DNA of 64,000 bases from Botrimarina hoheduenensis (lineage in GTDB: Bacteria; Planctomycetota; Planctomycetia; Pirellulales; Lacipirellulaceae), in the NCBI RefSeq assembly GCF_007859815.1, contig NZ_SJPH01000003.1, positions 466,369 through 530,368 of the forward strand, read 5' to 3'. Below, piece by piece: positions 52,676 to 62,353 of the stretch. Under the pieces are notes generated by a model. That model ran no database searches. It saw only the letters and a program-made list of their open reading frames with translations, and was not told the origin of the DNA. The stretch's first letter is position 1. Each line of letters starts with the position of its first letter. Position numbers and translations under genes: made by a program.

Positions 52676-53686
52676 GTGACGATCGCGATTCACTTTTTTG
52701 GGGCCGAAGCCGATCGGCGCTCGATCCCGCTGGCCGCGGCGCTGGGCGTCGGCCAACGCCCCGAGAGCTCGGGAGCCGATCGTCATCGCTACGATCGGCT
52801 CAACGCCGAAGCCCCCCTGCGGTGGCGTTCGGCCGACGAGGCCTCGGCGGACCTGTTCGTGTACCCCCACATCTACTCCGCCTCTGAAATCTGCTACGCG
52901 GGTGCCGAGCGCGCTCGACAGCTTGGCAAGCCGTGCGTGTTCTTCCGAGACAGCGACGACGCGAGTCCCTGCGCACCGCCTTATGGCGTGGTGTATCGCG
53001 AATCGATCCTCGCCACGCAGATGACGGCCGCCGAACGGGCGCTGCCGGCCTTCGCCGACGATCTGGCACGCGAAACGGGGGGCTTCCAACCGCGTGACAA
53101 GCAAGAGCTCCCTTCGGTCGGCTTCTGCGGCTATGTGGGCAGCACATGGCGTCGCTGGCTCTTCAAGCTCCAGGGGCGTTCGGCCAAGGTGCTCGGGCTG
53201 GAGCTGCGCAGCCGCTCGCTCGCGATTCTGGAGCGTGATGCGGGCGTCGCAACGCACTTCATCCGCCGCACGCAGTTCTGGGGCGGAGCGATCAGCCGCT
53301 TCCGCGGCCCCGATCCCGATGCCAAACGCCGCGTCCGCGAGGAGTATCTCGAGAACCTCGTCGGCAGCGATTACATCTTGTGCCTGCGCGGCGCGGGCAA
53401 CTTTTCGTATCGCATGTACGAAACGCTGGCGATGGGCCGCATTCCGCTGTTTGTGAACACCGACTGCGCCCTCCCCTTCGACGACACGATCGACTGGCGA
53501 CGGCATATGGTGTGGGTCGAGCAAGCCGACCTGCCCCGGCTTGGCGAGCGTCTGCGTGAGTTCCACGCGGCGCTTTCGCCTGCGGAGTTCGTCGAACGGC
53601 AGCGCGCGAACCGCCGATTGTGGGAAGAGTCGCTCCGCCCCACGGAGTGTTATCAGCGGATTATCGAGCGGGCCGTGGCGGGCTGA
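52676..53686 (+). CDS. Exostosin-like (GT47-type) glycosyltransferase
   Basis: A 336-residue protein starting at a GTG at 52676, 27 nt after the aminotransferase stop. A central LCLRGAGNFSYRMYETLAMGRIPLFVNTDC motif group resembles the donor-binding C-terminal region of exostosin-family GTs (RGxGnfS-YR-YE-la-G-iPV). The N-terminal part has FVYPHIYSASEICYAG and CVFFRDSDDAS. It likely builds a surface polysaccharide or glycan; the sugar is unknown. It could be co-transcribed with the aminotransferase. Confidence 0.85.
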   Translation: MTIAIHFFGAEADRRSIPLAAALGVGQRPESSGADRHRYDRLNAEAPLRWRSADEASADLFVYPHIYSASEICYAGAERARQLGKPCVFFRDSDDASPCAPPYGVVYRESILATQMTAAERALPAFADDLARETGGFQPRDKQELPSVGFCGYVGSTWRRWLFKLQGRSAKVLGLELRSRSLAILERDAGVATHFIRRTQFWGGAISRFRGPDPDAKRRVREEYLENLVGSDYILCLRGAGNFSYRMYETLAMGRIPLFVNTDCALPFDDTIDWRRHMVWVEQADLPRLGERLREFHAALSPAEFVERQRANRRLWEESLRPTECYQRIIERAVAG

Positions 53687-53775
53687 ATTATCGCCAAGAG
53701 AGCCGATGCGCTCCCGACTAATTCCAAAGAAGGATCGGGAGACCAAGAATCTCTCTCCAACAACGAAGAGGGACC

Positions 53776-55041
53776 ATGGATCAACCCCGCCAAAAGCCAC
53801 GACTGGTGCCCTGGCTGCTGGGTGCGGTGGTGCTGGGGCTGACGCTCTTCGCGTGGCGGACGCTGACAGAGTTTGATCGGCGTGTCGCACAGCTCCGCAG
53901 CGCGGGGCAGATCGTCACGCTCGCGGAGCTGCGGCCGCAGTATCGCAGCAAAAAATACCTCGGTACGCGCTTGAACAGCGTCGCCGCGTCGCTCAAACAG
54001 TTCGATAGTGAAACGATCCCCGCCGGCGATGCGTATCGCGATCTGGACCGTATCCAAGAACAGCACCTTCCCGAAGCGGCCGCACATCTGGAACGCTATC
54101 GCGAAGCGCTGGCGGGCGTGCAGTCCGCTTTGCGAGAGCGTTCGGGAAGCAATGCCCCCATCGCAGATTACGACGCCTTTACCCAGCTGCTCTATCAACG
54201 CCTGGAACGGAACCGCTCCGCCTCACGGCTACTGATGCTCCAGCACGCGGTCCTTCTATGCTCCGGGAAGCGCGACGAAGCGGCTGGTGTAGCGATCGAT
54301 TTACTGGAACTTGGCCGACAAGCAAGAGACGAACCCTTCATCGTTGGCGGACTTACGGCACTCGCAATGGAGCAGATCGGCTTCAAAGCGGCCATCGCCA
54401 CCGCGCAGGCCTTTCCGGACGATAAGGTTGTGGCGCACCGGCTGGATGCGGCGCTCGCCGGGATGGCGGACCCGTCGCGCCTCGACCGCGTACTGCGTGA
54501 GGAACGCGTGCTGGTCATCGCTCAGATTCAGCGAGGCAACACCCTCGGCATGCGGCAAGCCGGGCCCGTCTTACTCGACCGTTTCGAGCAACTGCTGCGG
54601 CACGGCGGCGCATCCCGCTCTCCCGAAAAACTAAACTTGCGCGATCAATTCTTCAGCTGGCTGGCTGACCTGGTGACTCCCGCCATCGATTCAGTTCGCG
54701 CCGCCGACGATCGCGTGCTAACGCTGCTGCGCTGCGCACGGTTGCAAGTCGCTCTCGCCGCACAGCAGCCACCTCTCGACTCGACGCCCACGGCTGAGTC
54801 GCTCGGCCTGCGCGCCGCCGATATGCTCGATCCGATGACGGGCAAACCGCTCCGTATTGAGCACCGCGAAGTGGGTCCGCGGCAGGACGGCGTGCAGCAC
54901 CAGGCGGGCTGGTGGGTGTGGGGAGTCGGTACGAATCTTATCGATGAGGGCGGAGAGCTCTACGATTACGAGGATTGGGGCTACGGGCCCCCGCTTGAGT
55001 ACACGGACTCGGATCCCGACGCTTCGCCAGAAGATCAGTAA
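53776..55041 (+). CDS. Hypothetical membrane-anchored protein
   Basis: A 421-residue protein with one N-terminal transmembrane segment (about residues 11-28, PWLLGAVVLGLTLFAW) and a largely helical, charged extracytoplasmic part. The C-terminus ends in acidic residues (ASPEDQ). I do not recognise a family. A weak GGGACC lies before the ATG. Its 3' end overlaps the convergent radical SAM gene by 7 nt. The position next to glycosyltransferase and radical SAM genes gives no clear hint. Confidence 0.75.
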   Translation: MDQPRQKPRLVPWLLGAVVLGLTLFAWRTLTEFDRRVAQLRSAGQIVTLAELRPQYRSKKYLGTRLNSVAASLKQFDSETIPAGDAYRDLDRIQEQHLPEAAAHLERYREALAGVQSALRERSGSNAPIADYDAFTQLLYQRLERNRSASRLLMLQHAVLLCSGKRDEAAGVAIDLLELGRQARDEPFIVGGLTALAMEQIGFKAAIATAQAFPDDKVVAHRLDAALAGMADPSRLDRVLREERVLVIAQIQRGNTLGMRQAGPVLLDRFEQLLRHGGASRSPEKLNLRDQFFSWLADLVTPAIDSVRAADDRVLTLLRCARLQVALAAQQPPLDSTPTAESLGLRAADMLDPMTGKPLRIEHREVGPRQDGVQHQAGWWVWGVGTNLIDEGGELYDYEDWGYGPPLEYTDSDPDASPEDQ

Positions 55042-55928
55042 TCGCTCGAACCATAAAACGGTGCCGCACGCAGCCCTGTGCGGCGGCGGACGCGCGCGAC
55101 CATGGCGTCAACCTCCGCGTCAGTGAGCGGTGTGACGATTGACTCCGCCGGCTTGCGCGCCACCGTGTAGATCTGGATCAGCTTCAGCTTGCCCCCGGCG
55201 CGGGTGATCTCGTTGAGCCGATCGCAGTAGGCGTCTAGCTCTTCGTCGGGGGGGGCCTCCCCCGCCAGCCGCAGGAAGAGCGACTGGATGACAATCGGCC
55301 GGACCCGCGCGGCGTCGGCCAGATTCGCCAAGACCTGTTGAAACGGGATCTTCGTCCGCTCGATCGTGTGATAGTACGCCTCGGTGCCGGCGTCGAGCTT
55401 GGCCCAGATCTCCCCCTGGTTGGCGTCAAGCACCGCCAGCCCCGCCTGCACATGGGGCCGATGGAACATCGAGGCGTTGGTGATCAGCACCATCTTGACC
55501 GCGTGCTGCCCCTGTTCGGCTTTCACCCCGGCGGCGAGCGTCATCAGCTCATCAAAGTTCTTGAAAGTGGTCGGCTCACCGTCGCCGCTAAAGGCGATGT
55601 CGTTCAGCCGCCGCAGCGGAGCGGGCACGGCGGAGAATTTGGGCGTCTCGTAGAGCTCGCCCGAGGCAACGAGCGACAGCACGCCGCGCAGTTCCCTCAG
55701 CAGTTGCTCCATCTCAACAAAGCGGGTTTCGCTGCGGCTGGTGCGATCGACCTGACAGTAAACGCAGTCGAAGTTGCAGACCTTGTCAGGGTTAAGATTC
55801 ACGCCGATCGAGATCCCCCCCGAGCGACGGCTCAGCACGGGATAGACAAATCGATTGTCCTCAAAGCGGCGCTCGTGCTGGCGATGCAGCGGCAGTGTGG
55901 TGGGCGGCGGTCCGGATGATTCGCTCAT
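55035..55928 (-). CDS. Radical SAM protein
   Basis: A 297-residue protein starting at the ATG at 55928; a longer frame reaching 56276 lies over the next gene and is not used. A radical SAM cluster CNFDCVYCQ (CxxxCxxC variant) lies near residue 51, preceded by [14 protein letters not shown] and followed by a GDGEPT motif (SAM-binding). Such enzymes use a 4Fe-4S cluster and S-adenosylmethionine to generate a radical. The short form resembles simple radical SAM proteins rather than a named family, so function is undetermined. A TAGAAT hexamer lies 8 nt upstream. Confidence 0.88.
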   Translation of the reverse strand: MSESSGPPPTTLPLHRQHERRFEDNRFVYPVLSRRSGGISIGVNLNPDKVCNFDCVYCQVDRTSRSETRFVEMEQLLRELRGVLSLVASGELYETPKFSAVPAPLRRLNDIAFSGDGEPTTFKNFDELMTLAAGVKAEQGQHAVKMVLITNASMFHRPHVQAGLAVLDANQGEIWAKLDAGTEAYYHTIERTKIPFQQVLANLADAARVRPIVIQSLFLRLAGEAPPDEELDAYCDRLNEITRAGGKLKLIQIYTVARKPAESIVTPLTDAEVDAMVARVRRRTGLRAAPFYGSSDY

Positions 55929-55936
55929 AGCGCGAC

Positions 55937-55942
55937 ATTCTA
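55937..55942 (-). promoter_or_regulatory. -10-like hexamer TAGAAT upstream of the radical SAM gene
   Basis: TAGAAT is separated from the ATG by 8 nt, a spacing at which transcription would begin at or near the start codon. Confidence 0.45.
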
Positions 55943-56085
55943 CTCCGGCGGTGCAATACGGACCGCCCCCACGTACGAATCGAGGGGCAACGCTCCTCTC
56001 GCCGCGTCTCGTCTGCCGTTCTGCCTGGTGGCAGTCGAAGGCGCGTCTCGAAGAAACTGCCTCTCGACGTACGAAGGGATCCGCT

Positions 56086-57111
56086 ATGTCCAGAAAATCG
56101 GCCCCCCCAGGGGGTTTCACACTGGTTGAGCTCTTGGTGGTGATCGCCATCATCGGGGTGCTGATCGCCATGCTGCTGCCAGCCGTCCAGCAGGCGCGCG
56201 AGGCGGCGCGCCGGTCTTCGTGCCTCAACAATCTGCGACAGATCGCGCTGGCGACCACCGAGTTTGAGGGACGCATGAACCGCCTTCCCGGCCTGTACGA
56301 TCGGTATCCCGACCAGCGGCTGGACGACAGCCTCGGGGAGCTTGATCAAGAACCCTATGGAACGTGGGCCGTGTTGTTGCTCCCCGACCTGGAGCGTCAT
56401 CAGATCTACGATCACTACGTCGAGGGGCGTCCGGCAAACGCCTTTATCGCCACCTATCTGTGTCCCAGCGACGATTTCAAGCCACGCACCGGGGCTTCGA
56501 ATTCGTACGTCGCCAACGCGGGCCGCTCGGGCCCGGCTAGCCAGCAGCGGGTGGCGAACGGGCCATTTCTAAACCGCATCGCGAGCCCCCGCGCGGCGAT
56601 GCTCGATGGCCACTGGCGCGACGGCCGCGAGTACACCCTGGTCTACAGCGAGAGCAACGAGGCACGCGACTACGACCAGATCGAGTGGACCGCCTTCACT
56701 TCCGATGGACTGGTCGATCAAGAGTTTCTTGACGATGCGCAGGATCTTGCGTGGAGTCCCGTCTTCTACTGGCGGTCGGGCCCCGAGGACGTGGACTACA
56801 TCAACGGCCCACCGGCCCCGTGTACGGAGGATCTCAGCCGCTGCGTCGCCCCCGCCCTGGTCGGGAGTGAGGATCGGGCCCTGCGTCGCGCGGCGATGGA
56901 GGTCAATCCCTGGGTGACGATGATGAATCGCCGAGCCCGTCCTTCGGGCAATCATCCGGGCGGAGTCAACATGGCGTTCTGCAGCGGGCGTTCACTCTTT
57001 TTGCGCGAGAACATCGACTACAACGTCTTCCGCGCGCTGATGACGCCGAACGATCGGCAGAGCGACTCGCCCTACCCCGACATCATCGTCGAGGATCAGC
57101 CTTATCTCTGA
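56086..57111 (+). CDS. DUF1559 prepilin-like protein
   Basis: A 341-residue protein with a short 10-residue leader ending PPGG, then [20 protein letters not shown] and the helix continuing [27 protein letters not shown], all typical of planctomycete DUF1559 proteins. The usual C-terminal H-X9-DG motif is altered: after HPGGVNMAF comes CSGRSLF, so the conserved DG reads SG. These proteins are thought to form pilus-like surface structures or be processed by prepilin peptidase. The ATG at 56086 is preferred to a more distant frame start at 55855. A small AAGGGATCC precedes it. Confidence 0.88.
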   Translation: MSRKSAPPGGFTLVELLVVIAIIGVLIAMLLPAVQQAREAARRSSCLNNLRQIALATTEFEGRMNRLPGLYDRYPDQRLDDSLGELDQEPYGTWAVLLLPDLERHQIYDHYVEGRPANAFIATYLCPSDDFKPRTGASNSYVANAGRSGPASQQRVANGPFLNRIASPRAAMLDGHWRDGREYTLVYSESNEARDYDQIEWTAFTSDGLVDQEFLDDAQDLAWSPVFYWRSGPEDVDYINGPPAPCTEDLSRCVAPALVGSEDRALRRAAMEVNPWVTMMNRRARPSGNHPGGVNMAFCSGRSLFLRENIDYNVFRALMTPNDRQSDSPYPDIIVEDQPYL

Positions 57112-57133
57112 TTAGCGACGGGATTGCGGCCTA

Positions 57134-59131
57134 CTAAGCCGACTCGCGCATCGGTTGGCAGCACAAGCGGCGGAACAGGTCGCACCGTTCGGCAAGCTCA
57201 TCGGTCGTCCCCACGTCGATCAATCGGCCAGCGTCCATCACCGCGACCCGGTCCGCCAGCGTGAGCGTACTGGGGCGGTGCGTAATGAGCAGCGTGGTGC
57301 GTCCGCGTAAGAAGGTGGTGAGCGTTTGATGGATGAGCTGTTCGCTCTCGATATCGATTTGGCTGGTTGCCTCGTCGAGGATGAGCAACTCGGGATTGCG
57401 GAGAATCGCTCGCGCCAGAGCGATCCGTTGGCGTTGCCCGCCGGAGAGTCGGCAGCCGCCCGGACCGACGATCGTTTCGTAGCCGTCGGTAAGCCGCTCG
57501 TTGATGAACCGGTCGGCGTGGGCCTTTTTCGCCGCTGCGACGACTTCCTCAAACGAGGCACCCGGTCGCCCGCTGGCGATGTTCTCCGCGATCGAGAGAT
57601 TCATCAGCTGAGCCTGCTGAGAGACCACTCCGATCCTCGACCGCAGATCGCGGAGCCGCAGGTCGCGCAGATCCACGCCGTCGATCGAGACGGTCCCCTC
57701 ACACGGATCGTAGAAACGGATCGGCAGTGAAAGCAGGGTGCTCTTGCCACAGCCATTCGGTCCGACCAGTGCCAGCGTTTCGCCCGCACGGACTTCGAGC
57801 GAGACCTCTTCCAGAACCAAACGATCGGGCCCGTACTGGAACGATACATTATCAAAACGCAATGACTTCCAAGGCGTGGGCAACGCTTTGGGAGTCGACG
57901 GGTCTTGAATCTCCGGCTGACGATCGAGCACGGCATAAACCCGCTCGGCGGAGGCGGTCGCGGCGTGATAGGCTCCAAACACCCCCGACAGCCGGCGGGC
58001 CGGGTCGCCCATGCCAGCGAGCATGGCAAAGAACGCGGTCATCTGACCGTGCGTAAGCGGCGTGTCGGACAGCGCGATACCAAACAGATGGGTCTGCTGG
58101 TTGAGCACCAGATAGCCGCCCGCGAGCGCCGCCGTAACAACCATCGCCACTCCCAGATTTTCCGTCAGCGGGCTGGCAAGCGAGTCATAGAACGCGATCT
58201 TGAGCCGCCGCCAATAAAGCTGCTGCAGCGAGTGATTGAACCGAGCGCGCTCGGCCGACTCGCGGCCGAAAGCACGGATGATACGGATGCCGCCTAGCGT
58301 TTCGGTTAGCGACTCGTAGACGCCTGAGAGCTCTTCCATCGCGCGGCGATTCGCGCGCTTCAGCGATTTGCCGAGCCAACGGATACCAATCACCGCCAGC
58401 GGAGCGATCGTGATAGTCAGCGCAAGCAGTCGCCAGCTAAACCAAGCCGCCAGCACAAAGCAGGCGAGCATCTTGAGCGGCTCGCGGATCGCTTGGCCAA
58501 ACAGGACCTGGACGCCGCTGCTGACGTGTGACATATCGGAGGTGCAGCGGGTCATCAGCTCGCCACGGCCGCGGTCCGAAAACTCCGCGAGATCCAAGCG
58601 GAGCACCTGCTTGAAGTACTGCTTGCGCAGCTCGAACGAGACCAACTCGCCCAGCCTCGCGACAAGCAACAGGTTGATGATCCGGAACAGATTTTTGGCC
58701 AACGTGCCAACCAACACAAAGACGCACACGTACAGAAGCGTCTCGAACGGGGTGTCGGGCAGCCAGCGCGTGGCATAGGGCTGCACCCAACGCACGCGAT
58801 CGATCTTGGCCTGTGAGTTCTGCTGGCGATGCTCCAGATCAGCAATCGTGTAGGCCAAACTGCTAGCATCGTCGCCTTCGGCAGCGGCTTGCTCAGCCAG
58901 CAGTTTCTGCCGCTGAATCTCCAGCTCCGCGACAACCGTTTCCTCGTGCTCCACTTCCAGCGCGAGCCAGCTCGGAATCGATTCGCCGTGCATGACCGCA
59001 TCGACTACCGGCCACACCGCGACGAGATTGGTCGCCCATAATACGGCCACGATTATCGAGGTCGCCCAGCAGGCGGCGACGGTCCCGGGGCGCCGGAACG
59101 CGAGGCGTAAGGCGCGGCGGAACTGGTTCAT
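57134..59131 (-). CDS. MsbA-like ABC exporter (fused permease and ATPase)
   Basis: A 665-residue half-transporter; homodimers export lipids, peptides or drugs. The membrane domain spans roughly residues 10-375. Between TM1 and TM2 lies an unusual coiled-coil-like insertion (about residues 58-115) rich in Glu, Gln, Ala and Lys. The ATPase domain has Walker A GPNGCGKST (K463), signature LSGGQRQRIALARAI, Walker B LLILDEATSQID and an H-loop LITHRPS. The start at 59131 (MNQFRRAL) is chosen over one at 59224, which would add a basic stretch. Confidence 0.9.
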   Translation of the reverse strand: MNQFRRALRLAFRRPGTVAACWATSIIVAVLWATNLVAVWPVVDAVMHGESIPSWLALEVEHEETVVAELEIQRQKLLAEQAAAEGDDASSLAYTIADLEHRQQNSQAKIDRVRWVQPYATRWLPDTPFETLLYVCVFVLVGTLAKNLFRIINLLLVARLGELVSFELRKQYFKQVLRLDLAEFSDRGRGELMTRCTSDMSHVSSGVQVLFGQAIREPLKMLACFVLAAWFSWRLLALTITIAPLAVIGIRWLGKSLKRANRRAMEELSGVYESLTETLGGIRIIRAFGRESAERARFNHSLQQLYWRRLKIAFYDSLASPLTENLGVAMVVTAALAGGYLVLNQQTHLFGIALSDTPLTHGQMTAFFAMLAGMGDPARRLSGVFGAYHAATASAERVYAVLDRQPEIQDPSTPKALPTPWKSLRFDNVSFQYGPDRLVLEEVSLEVRAGETLALVGPNGCGKSTLLSLPIRFYDPCEGTVSIDGVDLRDLRLRDLRSRIGVVSQQAQLMNLSIAENIASGRPGASFEEVVAAAKKAHADRFINERLTDGYETIVGPGGCRLSGGQRQRIALARAILRNPELLILDEATSQIDIESEQLIHQTLTTFLRGRTTLLITHRPSTLTLADRVAVMDAGRLIDVGTTDELAERCDLFRRLCCQPMRESA

Positions 59132-59459
59132 GGGTCGTCCGTGATTGCGATGCGGGCGGTCGGCCAGGTCGAAAGGACCGCTTCGCCAGCCCCGAGCGGT
59201 TCTTCCCGAACCGCTTCTGAGCATGGCTTTCTAACAAACCTCAGTGGTCGCTCGCTACGGCATCGGCAACAGAAGGGGTGCTAGCACGCACGTTGCGCGG
59301 ATCGCTCGGGTCGCGCCGACGGCAGCGAAAGGTTGGATTGATCGGGTTGCGCCGCCGATATCTGTCCAACAGACGCCTTGCCGCCACGCGTCGGGCCGAT
59401 CGTACGGCCCGGCGAGATGACTCAGCGTGGCGCGGGGAAATCCTGGGGGGGAAACCGAG

Positions 59460-59966
59460 ATGAAGATCTATCAAGCCGCTATCGCGGCTGCGCTGATGGC
59501 GTCGGGCGTGGGATGCGCCACCATGAGCCCGTGCGGCTCGTCCATCGATCCGGGGTGCTGCGGCGTGCCGGGCCGGTGTGGAGCCCCGACACAGATTCTC
59601 GACGGCCGGTGCCAAACCGGCCCGGGAATCTTTGACCGACTTGGCTGGACACGCCGCGGAGTCGAGTGCGGTGAAATGATGTGCCTGGGCGATGGCGGCT
59701 GCGCCCAAGGGGCCTGCGGCTGTGGTCCTGGCCCGTGTGGCCCCGGTGGGGCGTGCGGCATGGGCGGTGCTTGCGGTAACGGCCAAAACTCCATGACGGG
59801 TTGCGTCAACAAGCTGCTGGACTGCAACGGCATGTGCGGCGGTGGTGACCGCAACTACAACTTCAATCCCGGTCCGCCAACCGGTCAGGTCGCTTACCCG
59901 TACTACACCACACGCGGGCCGCGTGACTTTCTGATGGCCAACCCGCCCTCGATTGGCCCGCGCTGA
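59460..59966 (+). CDS. Small Cys/Gly-rich lipoprotein-like protein
   Basis: A 168-residue protein with a short signal ending in ASGVGC, a lipobox-like site with Cys at about residue 19. The mature part is Gly/Cys-rich (17 cysteines in all), with stretches such as GGCAQGACGCGPGPCGPGG and a C-terminal Tyr/Pro-rich tail. A GGGGGGAAACCGAG precedes the ATG. Similar Cys-rich exported proteins recur in Planctomycetes; the function is unknown. A strong hairpin terminator follows 50 nt after the stop codon. Confidence 0.75.
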   Translation: MKIYQAAIAAALMASGVGCATMSPCGSSIDPGCCGVPGRCGAPTQILDGRCQTGPGIFDRLGWTRRGVECGEMMCLGDGGCAQGACGCGPGPCGPGGACGMGGACGNGQNSMTGCVNKLLDCNGMCGGGDRNYNFNPGPPTGQVAYPYYTTRGPRDFLMANPPSIGPR

Positions 59967-60016
59967 TCGGAGCTTCTTGGCTCGATCAATCGTGTCATAG
60001 TCGGGAAAACCGTTTA

Positions 60017-60067
60017 CCAGCCGCCGCGGCGCAGAAAACTGCGCTGTCGGCGGCTGGTTGCGTTTTT
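60017..60067 (+). terminator. Nested-stem rho-independent terminator after the Cys/Gly-rich gene
   Basis: The outer arm CCAGCCGCCG (60017-60026) pairs with CGGCGGCTGG (60048-60057). Inside it, GCGCAG and CTGCGC pair around an AAAA loop. TTGCG and TTTTT follow. This is a classic intrinsic terminator for the plus-strand gene ending at 59966. Confidence 0.88.
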
Positions 60068-60171
60068 AGAGCCCCCGCAACCTCGCCGTGGCGTTATTTC
60101 ACGGTGACGATCATGATTCTGAGCGCCGCTGACGCGAGACGTCCGTGCGAAACGCCCTCGGCGGGTCGGTC

Positions 60172-61461
60172 TCAGACCGCTCCAGCGATGAGCGTCACAT
60201 TCTGGCCGCCAAAGCCGAAGCTGTTCGAGAGCACCGTCTTGCAGGCCTTGTCGCGCGGCGCGTTGGGGACGTAGTCCAGATCGCAATCGGGATCGGGGTT
60301 CTCGTAGTTGATCGTCGGCGGCAGCACCCCCTCGGCGAGCACTTTCAAGCAGATGATCAGCTCGGTCGCCCCAGCAGCGGCGATCAGGTGCCCCATCATG
60401 CTCTTGGTGCTCGAAACGGGCGTCTTGTAGGCGTGATCGCCCAGCGACTGCTTGAGCGCGAGCGATTCGACCCGGTCGTTGACGCTGGTACTCGTGCCGT
60501 GCGCGTTCACGTAATCGACTTCTTGCGGGTTCTTACCCGCGTCCGCCAAGGCGATGTTCAAGCAAGCCGTTGCGCCACGTCCCTCGGGGTGCGTGTCGGT
60601 AATGCGGAACGCATCGGCGGTCGCGCCGTAGCCGAGCAGTTCGCCATAGATATGGGCACCGCGGGCACGGGCGTGTTCGTACTCTTCAAGGATCACCATC
60701 GCGGCCCCCTCGCCGAGTACGAAGCCATCGCGGTCGCGGTCGAACGGCCGGCTAGCGCGGTGCGGCTCGTCGTTCCGCTCGCTGAGGGCCGTCAGCAGGT
60801 TGAACCCGGTAACGCCGAAGGGGTGAATCATGCTGTGACAACCCCCCGAGACCATTGCCACGGCGTCGCCGCGACGGATCATCTCGGTGGCTTCGCCAAT
60901 CGCTTGGCTGCTAGCGGCGCAAGCCGTCAGGCAATTGCTGGTGGGGCCTTGCGCTCCGGCGAGCGCCGCGACATAGCCGGCCGGCATGTTGGGCTCTTGT
61001 TCGAGTTCCAGCCGCGGGTCGAGGCGGCTGAGCCCCTCGCTCACAAAGCGGGCGACATCGAGCTCGCCCCCTTCCAGGGCCGCGGTCATCATCGCTGCAA
61101 AGGCGTGGAAGTCTTGCTGTCCTTCGCCGGCCCCCAGATAGACGCCTAGCTTGGTCGGGTCGAGCGTGCCACCATGATCCGCGGTCGCTAGCCCCGAGTC
61201 CATCAACGCCTGCTTGGCCGCTCCGACCGCAAAGCGGGTGTGCCGACCGCGCCGCGCCCAGACGGCTTCGTCCTCGCCCACCGAGGCGATCGACCAATCA
61301 CGCACCTCGGCCGAGATCTTGGTCGGAAACGCCGAGGCATCGAAGAGCGTGGTGCTCTTCACCGCGCTCTTGCACGCTAGCATGTTGGCCCACAACTGAT
61401 CGACCGTATGGCCGAGCGGCGTAACACAGCCCATCCCGGTAACGACAACACGACGACGCAT
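60172..61461 (-). CDS. fabF: FabF-like beta-ketoacyl-ACP synthase II
   Basis: A 429-residue ketosynthase that elongates acyl-ACP with malonyl-ACP. The catalytic triad is visible: C181 in TACAASSQ, H321 in NAHGTSTSVNDRVE and H358 in SSTKSMMGHLIAAAG. The N-terminus begins RRRVVVTGMGCVTPLGHTV and the C-terminal NSFGFGGQNVTLI is standard. The gene is the last of a minus-strand set with two hot-dog dehydratases and an ACP. It is probably not the housekeeping KAS but may act on a specialised acyl chain. The upstream 210 nt contain a TAGAAT hexamer (61616-61621) that may be its own promoter. Confidence 0.94.
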   Translation of the reverse strand: MRRRVVVTGMGCVTPLGHTVDQLWANMLACKSAVKSTTLFDASAFPTKISAEVRDWSIASVGEDEAVWARRGRHTRFAVGAAKQALMDSGLATADHGGTLDPTKLGVYLGAGEGQQDFHAFAAMMTAALEGGELDVARFVSEGLSRLDPRLELEQEPNMPAGYVAALAGAQGPTSNCLTACAASSQAIGEATEMIRRGDAVAMVSGGCHSMIHPFGVTGFNLLTALSERNDEPHRASRPFDRDRDGFVLGEGAAMVILEEYEHARARGAHIYGELLGYGATADAFRITDTHPEGRGATACLNIALADAGKNPQEVDYVNAHGTSTSVNDRVESLALKQSLGDHAYKTPVSSTKSMMGHLIAAAGATELIICLKVLAEGVLPPTINYENPDPDCDLDYVPNAPRDKACKTVLSNSFGFGGQNVTLIAGAV

Positions 61462-61615
61462 GGCAATCGAGGCTACAAGCCTAGGAGGCAGGAGGAATCG
61501 GAGCGGACACTCGGGCGTGGCCGCCTGGCACGGACGGGAGAAACCTTGTCGGACGGGGGAAATCGAGCCCGATGGCTCGCCTACTTACCCCGTTCGTACA
61601 GCCTAAGGGCCGAGT

Positions 61616-61621
61616 ATTCTA
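61616..61621 (-). promoter_or_regulatory. -10-like hexamer TAGAAT upstream of fabF-like gene
   Basis: TAGAAT is about 155 nt upstream of the ketosynthase ATG on the minus strand. It may give the ketosynthase an independent promoter within the cluster. No clear -35 hexamer is visible. Confidence 0.35.
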
Positions 61622-61671
61622 CCCGAAACCGCCGCAGCCGCGGCCTCGGGAAATAGACCCCCGAGAATCGC

Positions 61672-62229
61672 TTACACTTTGACTGGCAGGCCGTAATCCT
61701 GGGGCTTCATCCGCTCGCCGTCGGCTCGAACCCCCACGGTAAAGACCCCGGTCGTGTGCAGCCAGCGGACCAGCATGGCCGGATCGAAGAGCCGGGCGGG
61801 CTTCGTGCCAGCGATCGACTCGGGGGCGTCGGAACCAACCCGCGCGAAAAAGATCTCGGCCTCGGCCTGCGGCCGATCGGGCCTGCCGCCCGAGCCAAGC
61901 ACCGTGCCGGTTACGGTGCACTGGGCTCCCGCATCAACGGTGCGTCCGATCCGCGCCTCGTAGCGCAGCGCATCGCCCGGGCGGGCCAATCCGCTGAAGG
62001 TCAACTTTGTGAACTTGGCAAGAACTACCAGCTCCTGAAATTGATACAGCTCGCTGACCAACAGCCCCGCGGTTTGTGCCATCCCTTCGGCGATGAGCGT
62101 GTTGGGCATCGTCGGATAGATGTCCCAGTGGTCGTGCACGAGCTCATCCGAGAGCGAGACGCCCTTCATACCTGTCGCGTGCGAACCCGCGACATACTCG
62201 GTGAAACGATCGACCCAGAACCAACGCAT
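61672..62229 (-). CDS. FabZ-type 3-hydroxyacyl-ACP dehydratase-like hot-dog protein 1
   Basis: A 185-residue hot-dog-fold protein. H34 in HDHWDIYPTMP and E48 in IAEGMAQTAG occupy the positions of the catalytic His/Glu of FabZ. It lacks the canonical HFPGxPxxPG string (Trp and Tyr replace conserved residues) and has a longer C-terminal tail ending KPQDYGLPVKV. It presumably removes water from 3-hydroxyacyl-ACP, perhaps for a specialised acyl chain. A TATAAG hexamer lies upstream on the minus strand (62310-62315). Confidence 0.85.
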   Translation of the reverse strand: MRWFWVDRFTEYVAGSHATGMKGVSLSDELVHDHWDIYPTMPNTLIAEGMAQTAGLLVSELYQFQELVVLAKFTKLTFSGLARPGDALRYEARIGRTVDAGAQCTVTGTVLGSGGRPDRPQAEAEIFFARVGSDAPESIAGTKPARLFDPAMLVRWLHTTGVFTVGVRADGERMKPQDYGLPVKV

Positions 62230-62353
62230 GCGAAAAGACTTATCCTTTAACTGCTCAAAAGCTGCGCCCGCTCATCTGCACAGCGCAGACCAGCGGGCAA
62301 AAACAAGGGCTTATAACGGCGAGCGGCACCTCGGTGAGAGGTGTCGTGCCGAC

